The notes: generated from the sequence alone by a model not told the origin. Numbered from the stretch's first letter, positions 1 to 8,400 are shown. The stretch: 64,000 nt of DNA from Candidatus Gastranaerophilales bacterium (GCA_944324135.1 CALUVE010000006.1:1-64000), one strand, 5' to 3'. A program made the numbers and translations.

Positions 1-23
1 TACGTAAGCTTTTACGATGATAA

Positions 24-49
24 GATGCTGAAACAAGTTCAGCATGACA
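24..49. repeat. Short palindromic repeat (CATGCTGAAC-type)
   Basis: TGCTGAA and TTCAGCA form perfect 7-bp arms around a 5-base loop, flanked by AGA and TGACA. A similar logic is seen in the GTCATTCTGA repeats elsewhere in this window, so it is probably an interspersed repeat unit and not a gene-specific signal. Confidence 0.5.
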
Positions 50-61
50 GATAAAGAGTAG

Positions 62-78
62 GTCAGGCACTGCCTGAC
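62..78. repeat. Hairpin, 7-bp arms
   Basis: GTCAGGC-ACT-GCCTGAC is a perfect inverted repeat just downstream of the stop of the small minus-strand gene ending at 88. There is no clean U-run on the minus-strand side, so an intrinsic terminator is possible but not shown. It is next to the other palindrome at 24-49. Confidence 0.4.
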
Positions 79-87
79 AATAAACTT

Positions 88-237
88 TTAAGCAATCTGC
101 AATGTCTGTTCAAGCATTTCTATATTTGAACGGTATTCGTAAATTGAATCGTTTTCTTTTGAATCAATGTGGGTATCAACGTTAGTGATGACATGTTTTT
201 TGTCCATTAAGTTTACTTTTTTTTCTTCTGTTTTCAT
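88..237 (-). CDS. Small hypothetical protein, 49 aa
   Basis: I do not recognise the family. The start is placed at the ATG at 237 (MKTEEKKVNL), because an AAAGG lies about 8 bases upstream. The in-frame upstream Met at 279 has no such site. The product is hydrophilic, with no membrane segment or cysteine. It sits alone downstream of asd on the same strand, separated by about 160 bases of very A/T-rich DNA. It could be a real small protein or a chance ORF; the ribosome-binding site is the main support. Confidence 0.45.
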   Translation of the reverse strand: MKTEEKKVNLMDKKHVITNVDTHIDSKENDSIYEYRSNIEMLEQTLQIA

Positions 238-396
238 AATTAGAGCCTTTATATTTTCTGTATTTTGATTAAAGCACAAACAAAAAATTTTTTGCTTAAA
301 TGTTTAGAAATTTTTCAAAAAAATGTAATAAAATTTTTTGAGATTTTCCCGTAAAATTTTTAATAATTTTACGGGAAAAGTCAAAATTATTAAAAA

Positions 397-1413
397 TTAA
401 AATAAATCCATTTCAATAACTTTTTTGCAGAGTCTGACAGTGTTCAAAGCAGCTCCTATTCTGAGGTTATCGGCAACGCACCAGAGAGAAATTCCGTTAT
501 CAAAAGCGAGATTTTTTCTGATTCTGCCGACAAAAACAGGATCAACTCCGGAGGCATCCCGTGTGGTCGGGTATTCATAATTTTCCGGGTTATCAATTAC
601 AGTTACTCCGAAAGAATTTTTGAGGATTTCTCTTGCTTCCTCCGGTGTAATTTTTTCTTCAAATTCTATGTCAACAGCCTCAGAGTGTCCGTTATAAACA
701 GGTACTCTTGCCGCAGTGCATGAGATAGGAGTTTCTTCCGGCAGGTGAAGAATTTTTTTAGTTTCGTTTGCAACTTTCATTTCTTCTTTTGTGTAGCCGT
801 TTTCGCAGAACACGTCAATTTGCGGAATTACGTTAAACGAAATTGGCTTTTTGAAACATTTGTTTTCAAACTTTTCGCCTGCAAGGTTTGCTTTTGTGTC
901 AGCGGTGAGTTCGTTGATTGCAGCGAGTCCTGCACCTGATACAGCCTGATAGGTGGATACTATCAGACGTTTAATTTTTGCTTTTTCATGCAGAGGTTTG
1001 AGGACAAGCATCAACTGTGAAGTTGAGCAGTTAGGATTTGCGATTATACCTTTGTGTTTTCTTAAATCTTCATCGTTCACGTATGCGATAACAAGCGGTA
1101 CATCTTTTTCCATTCGGAAAGCGCTGGAATTGTCAATGAGGACGCCGCCGCGTTTAACAATTTCCGGAGCAAATAGTTTTGAGGTTGAGGCACCTGCTGA
1201 GGCAAGTACAATATTTACGCCGTCAAAGCTTTCGGGTTTGGCTTCTTCTACAGTGTATTTTTTCCCTTGAAATTCAAGTTGTGTCCCTGCACTTTTGGCG
1301 CTTGAGAGAAATTTAATTTCGTTAAATTCTATATTTAATTCATCAATAATTTTGGTAATTTCACGTCCGACAACCCCTGTTGCCCCTAAAATTGCTATGT
1401 TTGGTTTTCTCAT
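397..1413 (-). CDS. asd: Aspartate-semialdehyde dehydrogenase
   Basis: Reduces aspartyl-4-phosphate to aspartate-semialdehyde with NADPH, the branch point to lysine/diaminopimelate, threonine and methionine. The N-terminal Rossmann motif GATGVVG is at residues 10-16. The catalytic cysteine lies in NPNCSTSQ (Cys129). The 338-residue length is typical. The start has a good AAGGAG site about 6 bases upstream. It is 9 bases downstream of dapB on the same strand, so the two form a diaminopimelate-pathway operon. No anomalies are seen. Confidence 0.97.
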   Translation of the reverse strand: MRKPNIAILGATGVVGREITKIIDELNIEFNEIKFLSSAKSAGTQLEFQGKKYTVEEAKPESFDGVNIVLASAGASTSKLFAPEIVKRGGVLIDNSSAFRMEKDVPLVIAYVNDEDLRKHKGIIANPNCSTSQLMLVLKPLHEKAKIKRLIVSTYQAVSGAGLAAINELTADTKANLAGEKFENKCFKKPISFNVIPQIDVFCENGYTKEEMKVANETKKILHLPEETPISCTAARVPVYNGHSEAVDIEFEEKITPEEAREILKNSFGVTVIDNPENYEYPTTRDASGVDPVFVGRIRKNLAFDNGISLWCVADNLRIGAALNTVRLCKKVIEMDLF

Positions 1414-1422
1414 ATCTGCTCC

Positions 1423-2172
1423 TTATAAAATATTTTCCAGCCCGTAGACAAAATCATTTTTGTCAAAAACGTGCTTTGTTGCAAGTAATACTCCAGGCAT
1501 GTAACATTTTCTGTCCATGGTGTCGTGGCGAATTTTAAACAGCTGTCCGCTGGAACCGAACAGGACCTCCTGAGAGGCAATATAACCGGGCATTCTTACA
1601 GAATGTATTTGTATTCCGGCGTAAGATTCTCCCCCTCTTGCCCCTTGTATAGTTTCAGTCTCAGGACAGTTTCCTTTTTTAAAGTTTTCGTTTGCTTCTG
1701 ACATCATCAGCGCTGTTTTTATTGCTGTACCTGACGGCGCATCTTTTTTCTGGTTGTGATGGAGTTCAATTATCTCCGCGTTGTCAAAATATTTTGCAGC
1801 CTGCTTTGCGAACATCATCATTAAGACTGCTCCGGTAGAAAAGTTCGGCGCTATGAAACAGCCGGTATTGTTCTCTTTTGAAAGTTTTTTGAGTTCTTCA
1901 ATCTGGTCGTCTTTTAATCCGGTTGTTCCGATTACAATTTTTATCCCGTGTGTCAGACAGAATTTTGCGTTTTCAAAAATTGATTTTGGCTGTGTAAAGT
2001 CAATTAATACATCAATTTGTACGGCAGCAGACGCTTCTTCTATTGTTTTATAGGTATCATCTCCTGCAATATCAATTTTTGCGGCAAGTTCTGTTTCAGA
2101 ATCAGCAAGGACTGCCTGAACGACTTCTTTGCCCATTTTCCCCTGACTTCCGCATACTGCAACTTTTATCAT
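1423..2172 (-). CDS. dapB: 4-hydroxy-tetrahydrodipicolinate reductase
   Basis: Reduces the dapA product to tetrahydrodipicolinate in lysine and peptidoglycan precursor synthesis. The nucleotide-binding motif GSQGKMG is near the N-terminus, and the family active-site stretch ELHHNQKKDAPSGTA is present. I place the start at the ATG at 2172 (MIKVAV), because the GGAG site is 9 bases from it; an in-frame TTG two codons earlier is too close to that site. It is the first gene of dapB-asd. About 249 residues, which is usual for the family. Confidence 0.96.
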   Translation of the reverse strand: MIKVAVCGSQGKMGKEVVQAVLADSETELAAKIDIAGDDTYKTIEEASAAVQIDVLIDFTQPKSIFENAKFCLTHGIKIVIGTTGLKDDQIEELKKLSKENNTGCFIAPNFSTGAVLMMMFAKQAAKYFDNAEIIELHHNQKKDAPSGTAIKTALMMSEANENFKKGNCPETETIQGARGGESYAGIQIHSVRMPGYIASQEVLFGSSGQLFKIRHDTMDRKCYMPGVLLATKHVFDKNDFVYGLENIL

Positions 2173-2267
2173 AAACAATCACTCCTCTTTTTTGTCCTAC
2201 TATGTTAGCAGAAAAAAAACGGTATGAATAATTGAGCTTTACAAAACTTAATCAAAAAGGCAATTTT

Positions 2268-2296
2268 TTGATGAAAAAATACTTTATTTATATATG
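2268..2296 (+). promoter_or_regulatory. Putative sigma-70 promoter
   Basis: TTGATG at 2268-2273 and TATATG at 2291-2296 are separated by exactly 17 bases. The pair is placed about 20 bases upstream of the ATG of the 148-residue ORF that follows. Read by eye only. Confidence 0.5.
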
Positions 2297-2317
2297 TAAC
2301 AAGAAAAAGGGAGATTT

Positions 2318-2764
2318 ATGGCACCAACAGACGGAATTAAATCAGAATTTTACTTTAATTCAAGTCCTGAACTGAAAAATCAGTACGGTACCTATGAGAA
2401 TTACAGAACCAAAATGATGGCGGAATTGAAAAGTACACCGCTCTGGTCTCAAGGGAAAGCCTGGTATGAGGTTTCAACTGAAAAATATAATTACTATATG
2501 TCTTTATTTTCAAAATTAAAAACAAAGCTTGATAAGGCACAGAGTGATTATGATACCAGTCTTGCTGCATATATGAAAAAGAATAATATTACAAACAGCA
2601 GCCATGTGGCCTCCGGTGTTAAAAGCAGCTTAAAAAGCGATGCAGATTTGACTGCAGAGTTAATTCATAACACAAATGAAACGGAGACATTAGCAGATAT
2701 TGAATTGGGACACCGTTTTGCAGCTGTTGATATGCAAAGACACGGGCTTTATTTTAACGGTTAA
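2318..2764 (+). CDS. Hypothetical protein, 148 aa
   Basis: The family is not recognised. The product is hydrophilic, without signal peptide or membrane helix, and has a central Lys/Asp-rich helical stretch (about residues 60-95) that could form a coiled coil. A strong AGGGAG site precedes the ATG, and a plausible promoter lies upstream (2268-2296). The gene stands alone between divergent dapB and the promoter of rpsO, so context gives no role. Confidence 0.7.
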   Translation: MAPTDGIKSEFYFNSSPELKNQYGTYENYRTKMMAELKSTPLWSQGKAWYEVSTEKYNYYMSLFSKLKTKLDKAQSDYDTSLAAYMKKNNITNSSHVASGVKSSLKSDADLTAELIHNTNETETLADIELGHRFAAVDMQRHGLYFNG

Positions 2765-2792
2765 TTATTTGTAACATGTATCTTTCACGGGC

Positions 2793-2820
2793 TTGATTTT
2801 TGGGATTGATATATTATGAT
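2793..2820 (+). promoter_or_regulatory. rpsO promoter candidate
   Basis: TTGATT at 2793-2798, a 16-base spacer and TATGAT at 2815-2820 match a housekeeping promoter. Transcription would begin near 2827, giving a leader of about 50 bases before the rpsO start codon. Confidence 0.55.
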
Positions 2821-2829
2821 ATCCTTGTA

Positions 2830-2854
2830 GAGTGCTTACGCCAAATAGCAACTC
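2830..2854 (+). promoter_or_regulatory. rpsO leader stem-loop
   Basis: GAGT-GCT pairs with AGC-(A)-ACTC around a 10-base loop, directly in the predicted 5' leader of rpsO. S15 autoregulates through a structured leader in several bacteria, with lineage-specific structures. Regulation here is an inference from position. Confidence 0.4.
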
Positions 2855-2878
2855 ACACTAAAAAAAGGAAAATATATC

Positions 2879-3148
2879 ATGTCAATTAATTTGAAAAACA
2901 AACAAGACATCATCAAAGAATACGGTGCGAACGAAAAAGATACAGGTTCTCCTGCTGTTCAAATCGCTTTGATGAGCAAGAAAATTTCTGAACTTACCGA
3001 ACACTTGAAAAACAATAAAAAAGACTTTGCTACTAAAAGAGGTCTGTTGATGATGGTTGGTAAAAGAAAGAGATTACTTTCTTACCTGAAAGATCAAAAC
3101 CTTGACGAGTACAGAGAATTGGTTAAAAAGTTAGGAATCAGAGGTTAA
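2879..3148 (+). CDS. rpsO: 30S ribosomal protein S15
   Basis: Primary 16S rRNA-binding protein of the small-subunit platform. At 89 residues it has the standard length. The conserved [20 protein letters not shown] and the C-terminal [10 protein letters not shown] region are clear. An AAAGGA site precedes the ATG. It is monocistronic here, with its own leader hairpin and a strong terminator just after the stop. Confidence 0.98.
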   Translation: MSINLKNKQDIIKEYGANEKDTGSPAVQIALMSKKISELTEHLKNNKKDFATKRGLLMMVGKRKRLLSYLKDQNLDEYRELVKKLGIRG

Positions 3149-3160
3149 TTCTAGAACAAG

Positions 3161-3189
3161 AAAAGGCACTCTACGGAGTGCCTTTTTTA
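3161..3189 (+). terminator. Intrinsic terminator of rpsO
   Basis: AAAAGGCACTC-TACG-GAGTGCCTTTTTT forms a G/C-containing stem with a 4-base loop and a T-run, beginning 12 bases after the rpsO stop. Confidence 0.9.
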
Positions 3190-3260
3190 GTAATCAGGAT
3201 ATATTTTTATTTTGCATTCTGCACATCAACCCTCACTCTTCACTTAAAAAAAGGAGCTTT

Positions 3261-4457
3261 ATGAAAACGTTAAAATCTATGAGACTGCATATTGGAATTT
3301 TTGGTAAGACGAATGTTGGCAAATCTTCTTTTTTGAACAAAATTACGGGTCAGGATATGTCAATAGTCTCGGATATTGCAGGAACTACCACCGATGTCGT
3401 GGAAAAATCCATGGAGCTTTTGCCTGTAGGACCTGTTACGTTTCTTGATACAGCGGGGATTAATGATAAAACCGATTTGAGTGCACAGCGGGTTGAAAAA
3501 ACTCTTAAGGTTATTAACCGTATTGATATTGCAGTTATTCTATGTGATTTCCACGGAATTGATGATTATGAAAAAGAACTGTTCGAAAAATTCAACGAAT
3601 TAAAGATTCCTTTTATGGTTGTTATTAACAAGAGTGATATCGAACAGATTTCAGGCGAAAAATTAAGCGAGATTGTAAACTATACAGATAAGGTTCTTAT
3701 CACATCCGCGGCGAATGACGAAAAGATAGTTTTTAAGTTTAAAGATTTGTTAGTAAAAATGCTGCCGGAAGATTTTGTGAATTCTCCGAAAATAGTCGGG
3801 GATTTGGTTCAAGCAGGCGATACTGTTGTTCTTGTTATACCTGTTGATAAAGAAGCGCCCAAGGGCAGAATAATTTTGCCTCAGGTTCAGACTATCAGAG
3901 ATTTGCTTGACACCAACTGTATGAGTTATGTGGTTAAAGAAACAGAGCTTGAGGCAGCTTTAGGAAATCTTAAAGCTCCGCCGGCGCTTGTTGTTACGGA
4001 TTCGCAGGCTTTCAAGACGGTTAGCGAAATTGTACCAGAGACTATTCCGCTCACCTCTTTTTCAATTCTTTTTGCGAGATTAAAAGGTGATTTGAACGCG
4101 TTTATTCAAGGCGCTGATGCTGTAGAATCCCTGAATGACGGCGACAGGGTGCTGATTTTGGAAAGCTGTACACACCACGCGATAGAAGATGATATCGGCA
4201 AAGTTAAAATTCCGGCTTTGCTCCGTAAGAAAACCGGCAAAGAGTTAGTAATAGAACATTATTCAGGTCATGATTTCCCTGACATAGCGGACTACAAGCT
4301 GATTATCCATTGTGGAGCGTGTATGACAAACAGGCGGGAAGTCCTTTCAAGAATACTTCTTGCAAATTCCGCCGGTATTCCTATTACTAATTATGGTGTT
4401 GTTATTTCTTACTGTCTGGGTATTTTGCCGAGAGCCATAAGCATCTTCAAAAAATGA
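3261..4457 (+). CDS. hydF: [FeFe]-hydrogenase maturation GTPase HydF
   Basis: Scaffold and carrier protein that delivers the 2Fe precursor to the [FeFe]-hydrogenase H-cluster. The N-terminal Ras-like GTPase domain has the P-loop GKTNVGKSS and G3 DTAG, with NKSD as G4. The C-terminal [4Fe-4S] domain has CTH (about residues 303-305) and HCGAC (about 350-354), the HydF cluster ligands. At 398 residues it is family-typical. An AAAGGAG site precedes the start. HydE, HydG and the hydrogenase are not in this window, so the locus is split. It implies H2 metabolism under anaerobic conditions. Confidence 0.95.
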   Translation: MKTLKSMRLHIGIFGKTNVGKSSFLNKITGQDMSIVSDIAGTTTDVVEKSMELLPVGPVTFLDTAGINDKTDLSAQRVEKTLKVINRIDIAVILCDFHGIDDYEKELFEKFNELKIPFMVVINKSDIEQISGEKLSEIVNYTDKVLITSAANDEKIVFKFKDLLVKMLPEDFVNSPKIVGDLVQAGDTVVLVIPVDKEAPKGRIILPQVQTIRDLLDTNCMSYVVKETELEAALGNLKAPPALVVTDSQAFKTVSEIVPETIPLTSFSILFARLKGDLNAFIQGADAVESLNDGDRVLILESCTHHAIEDDIGKVKIPALLRKKTGKELVIEHYSGHDFPDIADYKLIIHCGACMTNRREVLSRILLANSAGIPITNYGVVISYCLGILPRAISIFKK

Positions 4458-4529
4458 ACATACAAAAATACCAACCTGCGGTTTCGATTGGCACTTTTGA
4501 GTATTCTACCCTTTCGTTTCAAATTCTGA

Positions 4530-4688
4530 TTATACAAGACCTAATACTTTCTTATACCAAGAGAATGTTTCTAATTCCAAGCCGTTGAATGTTGTTTTTA
4601 AGCATTGGTTTTTTAGATAATTTTCAAATTCATCGTTAAATTTCGATTTAATAGTTTTGTCCGTTGCCGGTGTTACTAATGTTGCCAT
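4530..4688 (-). CDS. Small hypothetical protein, 52 aa
   Basis: An unrecognised 52-residue ORF beginning MATLVTPATDKTIKSKFNDE, with one cysteine and two aromatic residues near the C-terminus (ETFSWYKK). The support is a very strong AAAAGGAG site 7 bases before the ATG. No membrane segment is seen. It lies convergent to hydF and divergent from the methyltransferase gene at 4952, with about 260 bases of A/T-rich DNA upstream that could hold its promoter. Confidence 0.6.
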   Translation of the reverse strand: MATLVTPATDKTIKSKFNDEFENYLKNQCLKTTFNGLELETFSWYKKVLGLV

Positions 4689-4951
4689 ACAAGTACTCCT
4701 TTTCCTTTTTGTTTTGATAGCCCCAAAAATTATTTTGTTTCATATTTTATATTGAATACACTTACTTATCCGATGATATCATTATACCATGTTTTTCAGA
4801 CTTTTACTAGGTTTGTAGTGATTAATTCTCAAGAATAGAATATTGACAAATACATGCACAATGTAAATTTTTATGTCAGTAATTTATTTTTATAAATATT
4901 ATATATCATAACGGGTATTTTCATATTGTCTATTTGTGCTAAAATAAGGCT
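4689..4951. other. A/T-rich divergent intergenic region
   Basis: Between the small minus-strand gene and the plus-strand methyltransferase gene. A TTGACA occurs in it, but I find no -10 at a good spacing. No RNA gene or repeat was recognised. Confidence 0.4.
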
Positions 4952-5872
4952 ATGATTTTAATTGGTGAAAATATACATATTATTTCTCCTAAAATTAGGG
5001 AGGCACTTTTATCCCGTAATGAGGAAGTTATCTTGTCCGTACTTGACAAGCAAAAAAATATGGATTTTGCGGACTTGAATGCCGGCCCTGCCAAAGGTGA
5101 CTTGAAAGGTGTAATCCCGTGGCTCTGCGGTATTGTAGAAGAAAAATCATCGCTTGGGATATCTATAGATACTACAAACGTTGATGAGATGGCTGCCGGA
5201 CTTTGCAAAATTAAAAATGCAGAAAGAGCATTTATCAATAGTACCAGTAATGATGAAGTCAGATTTGAAAAGATGACGGATATGGCTTTAGAGTTTGGCA
5301 GTAATCTGATAGAGCTTACTCTGTGTAAAGAAAGGGGAATCCCGAAAACTGCAGACGGCAGGTTGGAAATTGCGTTTGAAATGTATGAAAATTCCATAGC
5401 TAAAGGGGTTAATTCCGACAAAATATTTTTTGACCCTCTGGTTCTTCCAATCGGGGTTGAGCAGTCGCAGGGTATTGAAGTTCTCGGAACAATAAAAATG
5501 ATAAAGGAGAGTTTTGACCCGCCGGTTAAGACTGTTATAGGACTTTCGAATATTTCAAACGGCTCGCCGGCAGAATTGCGTCCTCTGCTAAACAGAGTGT
5601 TCGGGGTTCTGGCATACGGTGCAGGGCTTGATGCTGTGATAATGGATGCGGGGGATGAGGAACTTGTCAGAATTTTTAAAATGTTAGAGAAAAACAACCC
5701 TGAAAAAAATACAGATAATTTGTATCTGACGCTTTCAAAAAATATGGCGGAGTTTCCGGATTTTATAGCCCCGGAATATGATAGCGGGGATGATGAGCAG
5801 GCTAAAATTATCAAGGCGGCGGAGATAATTTTTAACAGGAAAATCTATTCTCACAGCTTTACACTAATCTAG
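4952..5872 (+). CDS. AcsE-like methyltetrahydrofolate:corrinoid methyltransferase
   Basis: A pterin-binding TIM-barrel protein of the DHPS/AcsE family. Matching features are GENIHI at the start, DLNAGPAKGD, SIDTTNVDEM, INSTSND, GIPKTADGRL, FDPLVLPIGV, GLSNIS and GLDAVIMDAGDEE. This order matches the methyltransferase that moves a methyl group from methyl-THF to a corrinoid Fe-S protein better than it matches folate-synthesis DHPS. It differs by an extra segment of about 35-40 residues (roughly 245-283) before the C-terminal ILLN-like helix. No corrinoid protein or CO dehydrogenase gene is nearby, so the methyl acceptor is unknown. Confidence 0.8.
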   Translation: MILIGENIHIISPKIREALLSRNEEVILSVLDKQKNMDFADLNAGPAKGDLKGVIPWLCGIVEEKSSLGISIDTTNVDEMAAGLCKIKNAERAFINSTSNDEVRFEKMTDMALEFGSNLIELTLCKERGIPKTADGRLEIAFEMYENSIAKGVNSDKIFFDPLVLPIGVEQSQGIEVLGTIKMIKESFDPPVKTVIGLSNISNGSPAELRPLLNRVFGVLAYGAGLDAVIMDAGDEELVRIFKMLEKNNPEKNTDNLYLTLSKNMAEFPDFIAPEYDSGDDEQAKIIKAAEIIFNRKIYSHSFTLI

Positions 5873-5905
5873 ATTTTGTGATAAAATATTGTCAGGGAAA
5901 AACTT

Positions 5906-5910
5906 AGGAG
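5906..5910 (+). promoter_or_regulatory. RBS that selects an ATT start
   Basis: AGGAG ends 7 bases before ATT at 5918. No purine-rich site precedes the first in-frame ATG at 5945. Confidence 0.6.
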
Positions 5911-5917
5911 AGCAACA

Positions 5918-7966
5918 ATTAATAAGCATTTAATTATATCAACAATGACGGTCTTAGCTCTTGCGGGCGGTGTTTCTGCAGACGCTTATATGTCGCCTGA
6001 GGCAACATCATTTTACCAGCAGGCATGTGCGCTGGAATATCAGCATAATTACGAGGCAGCTGCAGAAAAAGTTTTGCAGGCAATTCAGCTGACCGGTGAC
6101 GATGCGCTTTTGTATACCAAACTTGCAGGATTGTATACAGAACTTGATAAATATGATGAGGCGCTTGCGGCTTATTCTAAAGTTGCTAAACTGCGTCCGA
6201 ATGATGCTTTTATTTTCATCAGTATCGGTAATATTTATCAGACAAAAGGTGATTACAAACAGGCTCTGGCGGCCTACGAGAACGCTTTGAAAATTTTCCC
6301 CGAGTACAAATACAATTATCTGAATATTGCAAATGTTCAGTATCAGCTCGGAGAATACAAAGCCTGCATTGAAAATTATAAAAAATTCCTGACAGCATAC
6401 CCGAATCATAAAGAGGCTCGCGAAAATCTGGCAAATTCACTTTTTGCAGCCGGTGATTCTCAAAATGCAGTTAATGTCTACGCAGAACTTCTCGCTAAAA
6501 ATCCTAACGATTTTAAATATTATTCCAACTACGGGCAGGCTCTGTTCAAGATGAAAAATTACGAGCAGGCTGCAGAAATGCTTGAAAAAGCTGTAAGTGC
6601 AGATTACGAAAATACCGCGGCACATGTTTCTTTAGCTCTTGCTTATCAGGAGCTGGAGCGTAATAATCAGGCGCTTGCTCAGTATGATGTTGTGTTCAAA
6701 CAGGCTCCGCAGCTGCATTCTTTGAGATTGGATTATGCAAACCTGCTGGCTGATATCGGTAATAATGCTGCCGCTATTGAGCAGTACAAAATTTATACGG
6801 CAAACTTCCCTGATGATGCTAAAGGTTATAAAAATCTTGCCATACTTTATGAACGTGATAAAAACTATAATCTTGCCATAGCGGAGTTTGCAAAAGCTAT
6901 TGAAAAAGATAAAGACGATATTTCTTTGAAAAAAGAAATTGCAAAATGCTACCATATCCAAAAAGATTACGAAAATGCACTTAAATATTATGATGAAATT
7001 CTGGCGAAAGACAGCAAAGATTTGCAGGTAAAAACGGATAAAGCTATTGCACTTCACGCTCTCAATCGTTATGAAGAGGCGATTGTGCTTTACGAAGATA
7101 TTCTGAACTGGAATGACAGCAAGCTTATAAAAGATAATCTTTTGACAGCTTTAATGGCTCAGGGCAATATTGAACTTGATGCCTCTAATTTTTCAAAAGC
7201 AGCAGAATACTTTGAAAAAGCTGTAGAAGCCGGAACAAAAGACAGCACTGCATATTTTGGTTTGGCGCGTGCATACAGAGGCTCCAAGATGAACGAAAAA
7301 GCCGCTGAATTTTATGAAGAAGCAATAAATATGTCTCCGGAAAATCAGCTCTATAGTGAGGAATACGCTGATTTTATCGCATCAACCCAGGACAAAGAAG
7401 TTGCTTCTGATGTAGAAGTTGAAGTGACCGAGGATATGGAAATCCCTGCAGTTGTTGTTCAGGATAATACTTCAAAAGCAGATAAAGAGCAGGCAGAACT
7501 TGACGCGCAGCGTAATAAAGAGTTCATTGCAATTGCAGACGAGAATTTTAAGTCCAAAAAATTTGATGATGCTGTAAGGAATTATCAGGCAGCTTTGAAA
7601 ATTAATCCGAGTGATGAGGTCACTCTTCTGAAACTAGGAAATATTTACAAGGCTCAAAATGATATGGAAAAAGCTGTAGATTTTTATAAAAAATCTATAT
7701 TTGTTAATCCGTCTTACGCAGACGGCTGGTTTAATCTGGGGTTGGTTTATGCCAACAACGATGACATTGCCGGCAGCAAAGAATGTTTCAAACGGGTAAT
7801 TTCTATAAATTCAAAATATGCTTATGCGTATTTTGCTCTTGCATTAGCTTTCGAAACCGAAAATAATAAGGAAGAGGCAGTCAAAAATTATCAAAAATTC
7901 CTTGAATACAATACCGATGAAACGCAGGTGGCGCCGGTACTTGATAAGATTAAAAAGTTAAGCTGA
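5918..7966 (+). CDS. Secreted multi-TPR protein (probable ATT start)
   Basis: A tandem tetratricopeptide repeat protein of about 682 residues: roughly a dozen TPRs, an acidic Glu/Val-rich linker (about residues 480-520), then three more TPRs at the C-terminus. I place the start at ATT 5918. That adds (M)NKHLIIST ahead of the first ATG and completes a normal signal peptide (basic n-region, hydrophobic core, GGVSA cleavage before DAYM). It also puts the start 7 bases after AGGAG. Starting at ATG 5945 would leave a signal peptide with no basic residue and no ribosome-binding site. TPRs scaffold protein complexes; the partner is unknown. It overlaps the downstream lipoprotein-like gene at TGATG, so the two are probably translationally coupled. 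Confidence 0.85.
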   Translation: MNKHLIISTMTVLALAGGVSADAYMSPEATSFYQQACALEYQHNYEAAAEKVLQAIQLTGDDALLYTKLAGLYTELDKYDEALAAYSKVAKLRPNDAFIFISIGNIYQTKGDYKQALAAYENALKIFPEYKYNYLNIANVQYQLGEYKACIENYKKFLTAYPNHKEARENLANSLFAAGDSQNAVNVYAELLAKNPNDFKYYSNYGQALFKMKNYEQAAEMLEKAVSADYENTAAHVSLALAYQELERNNQALAQYDVVFKQAPQLHSLRLDYANLLADIGNNAAAIEQYKIYTANFPDDAKGYKNLAILYERDKNYNLAIAEFAKAIEKDKDDISLKKEIAKCYHIQKDYENALKYYDEILAKDSKDLQVKTDKAIALHALNRYEEAIVLYEDILNWNDSKLIKDNLLTALMAQGNIELDASNFSKAAEYFEKAVEAGTKDSTAYFGLARAYRGSKMNEKAAEFYEEAINMSPENQLYSEEYADFIASTQDKEVASDVEVEVTEDMEIPAVVVQDNTSKADKEQAELDAQRNKEFIAIADENFKSKKFDDAVRNYQAALKINPSDEVTLLKLGNIYKAQNDMEKAVDFYKKSIFVNPSYADGWFNLGLVYANNDDIAGSKECFKRVISINSKYAYAYFALALAFETENNKEEAVKNYQKFLEYNTDETQVAPVLDKIKKLS

Positions 7967-8373
7967 TGAAAAGATTATTTTTATACATAATTTCAATGGT
8001 TGTGATTTCAACGGCAACGGCATGTTCTGATACAAAGCCGATGATTTTGTTTAACAAAAATCAAATAACTGTAGAAACAGTTATGTCAAATGATACTGTT
8101 TTCCAACCCGGAGAGCGGATATACTACCTGATTTTACTCCCTAAAAAAGTACAGACTCACAACATATATATTCAGGTTATCAAAAAAGGTTCTGCAGGCA
8201 GACTAGGATATGAGCTTTTCTGGACGAGGAATGCCAGATTGAAAGAAGAGCAGATGTATTATTATGACGATTATGTTGTACTAAATCAGCCCGGGTCTTA
8301 TGTAATGGTTGTTTATTCAAAAGATAATCCGCAAAAACCGCTCACGATGTCTCCGTTTATTGTGAGTGAATAG
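7966..8373 (+). CDS. Small exported protein, candidate lipoprotein
   Basis: 135 residues beginning with a basic n-region, a hydrophobic core and ATAC-SD. The Cys could be lipidated, although the -3 position is Ala, not Leu, so the lipobox is weak. The rest looks like a beta-rich domain (IYYLILLPKK, GSYVMVVYSKDN) of unknown family. Its ATG shares a base with the stop of the upstream secreted TPR protein, implying a joint role in the periplasm or outer envelope. Function not recognised. Confidence 0.75.
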   Translation: MKRLFLYIISMVVISTATACSDTKPMILFNKNQITVETVMSNDTVFQPGERIYYLILLPKKVQTHNIYIQVIKKGSAGRLGYELFWTRNARLKEEQMYYYDDYVVLNQPGSYVMVVYSKDNPQKPLTMSPFIVSE

Positions 8374-8400
8374 TTTTTGGCATTCTGTTTTTTAGACTTT

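Noticed and set aside
745-1270. Plus-strand ORFs opposite asd, and similar antisense frames elsewhere
   Set aside because: They are shadow frames of clear genes with no ribosome-binding site or domain.
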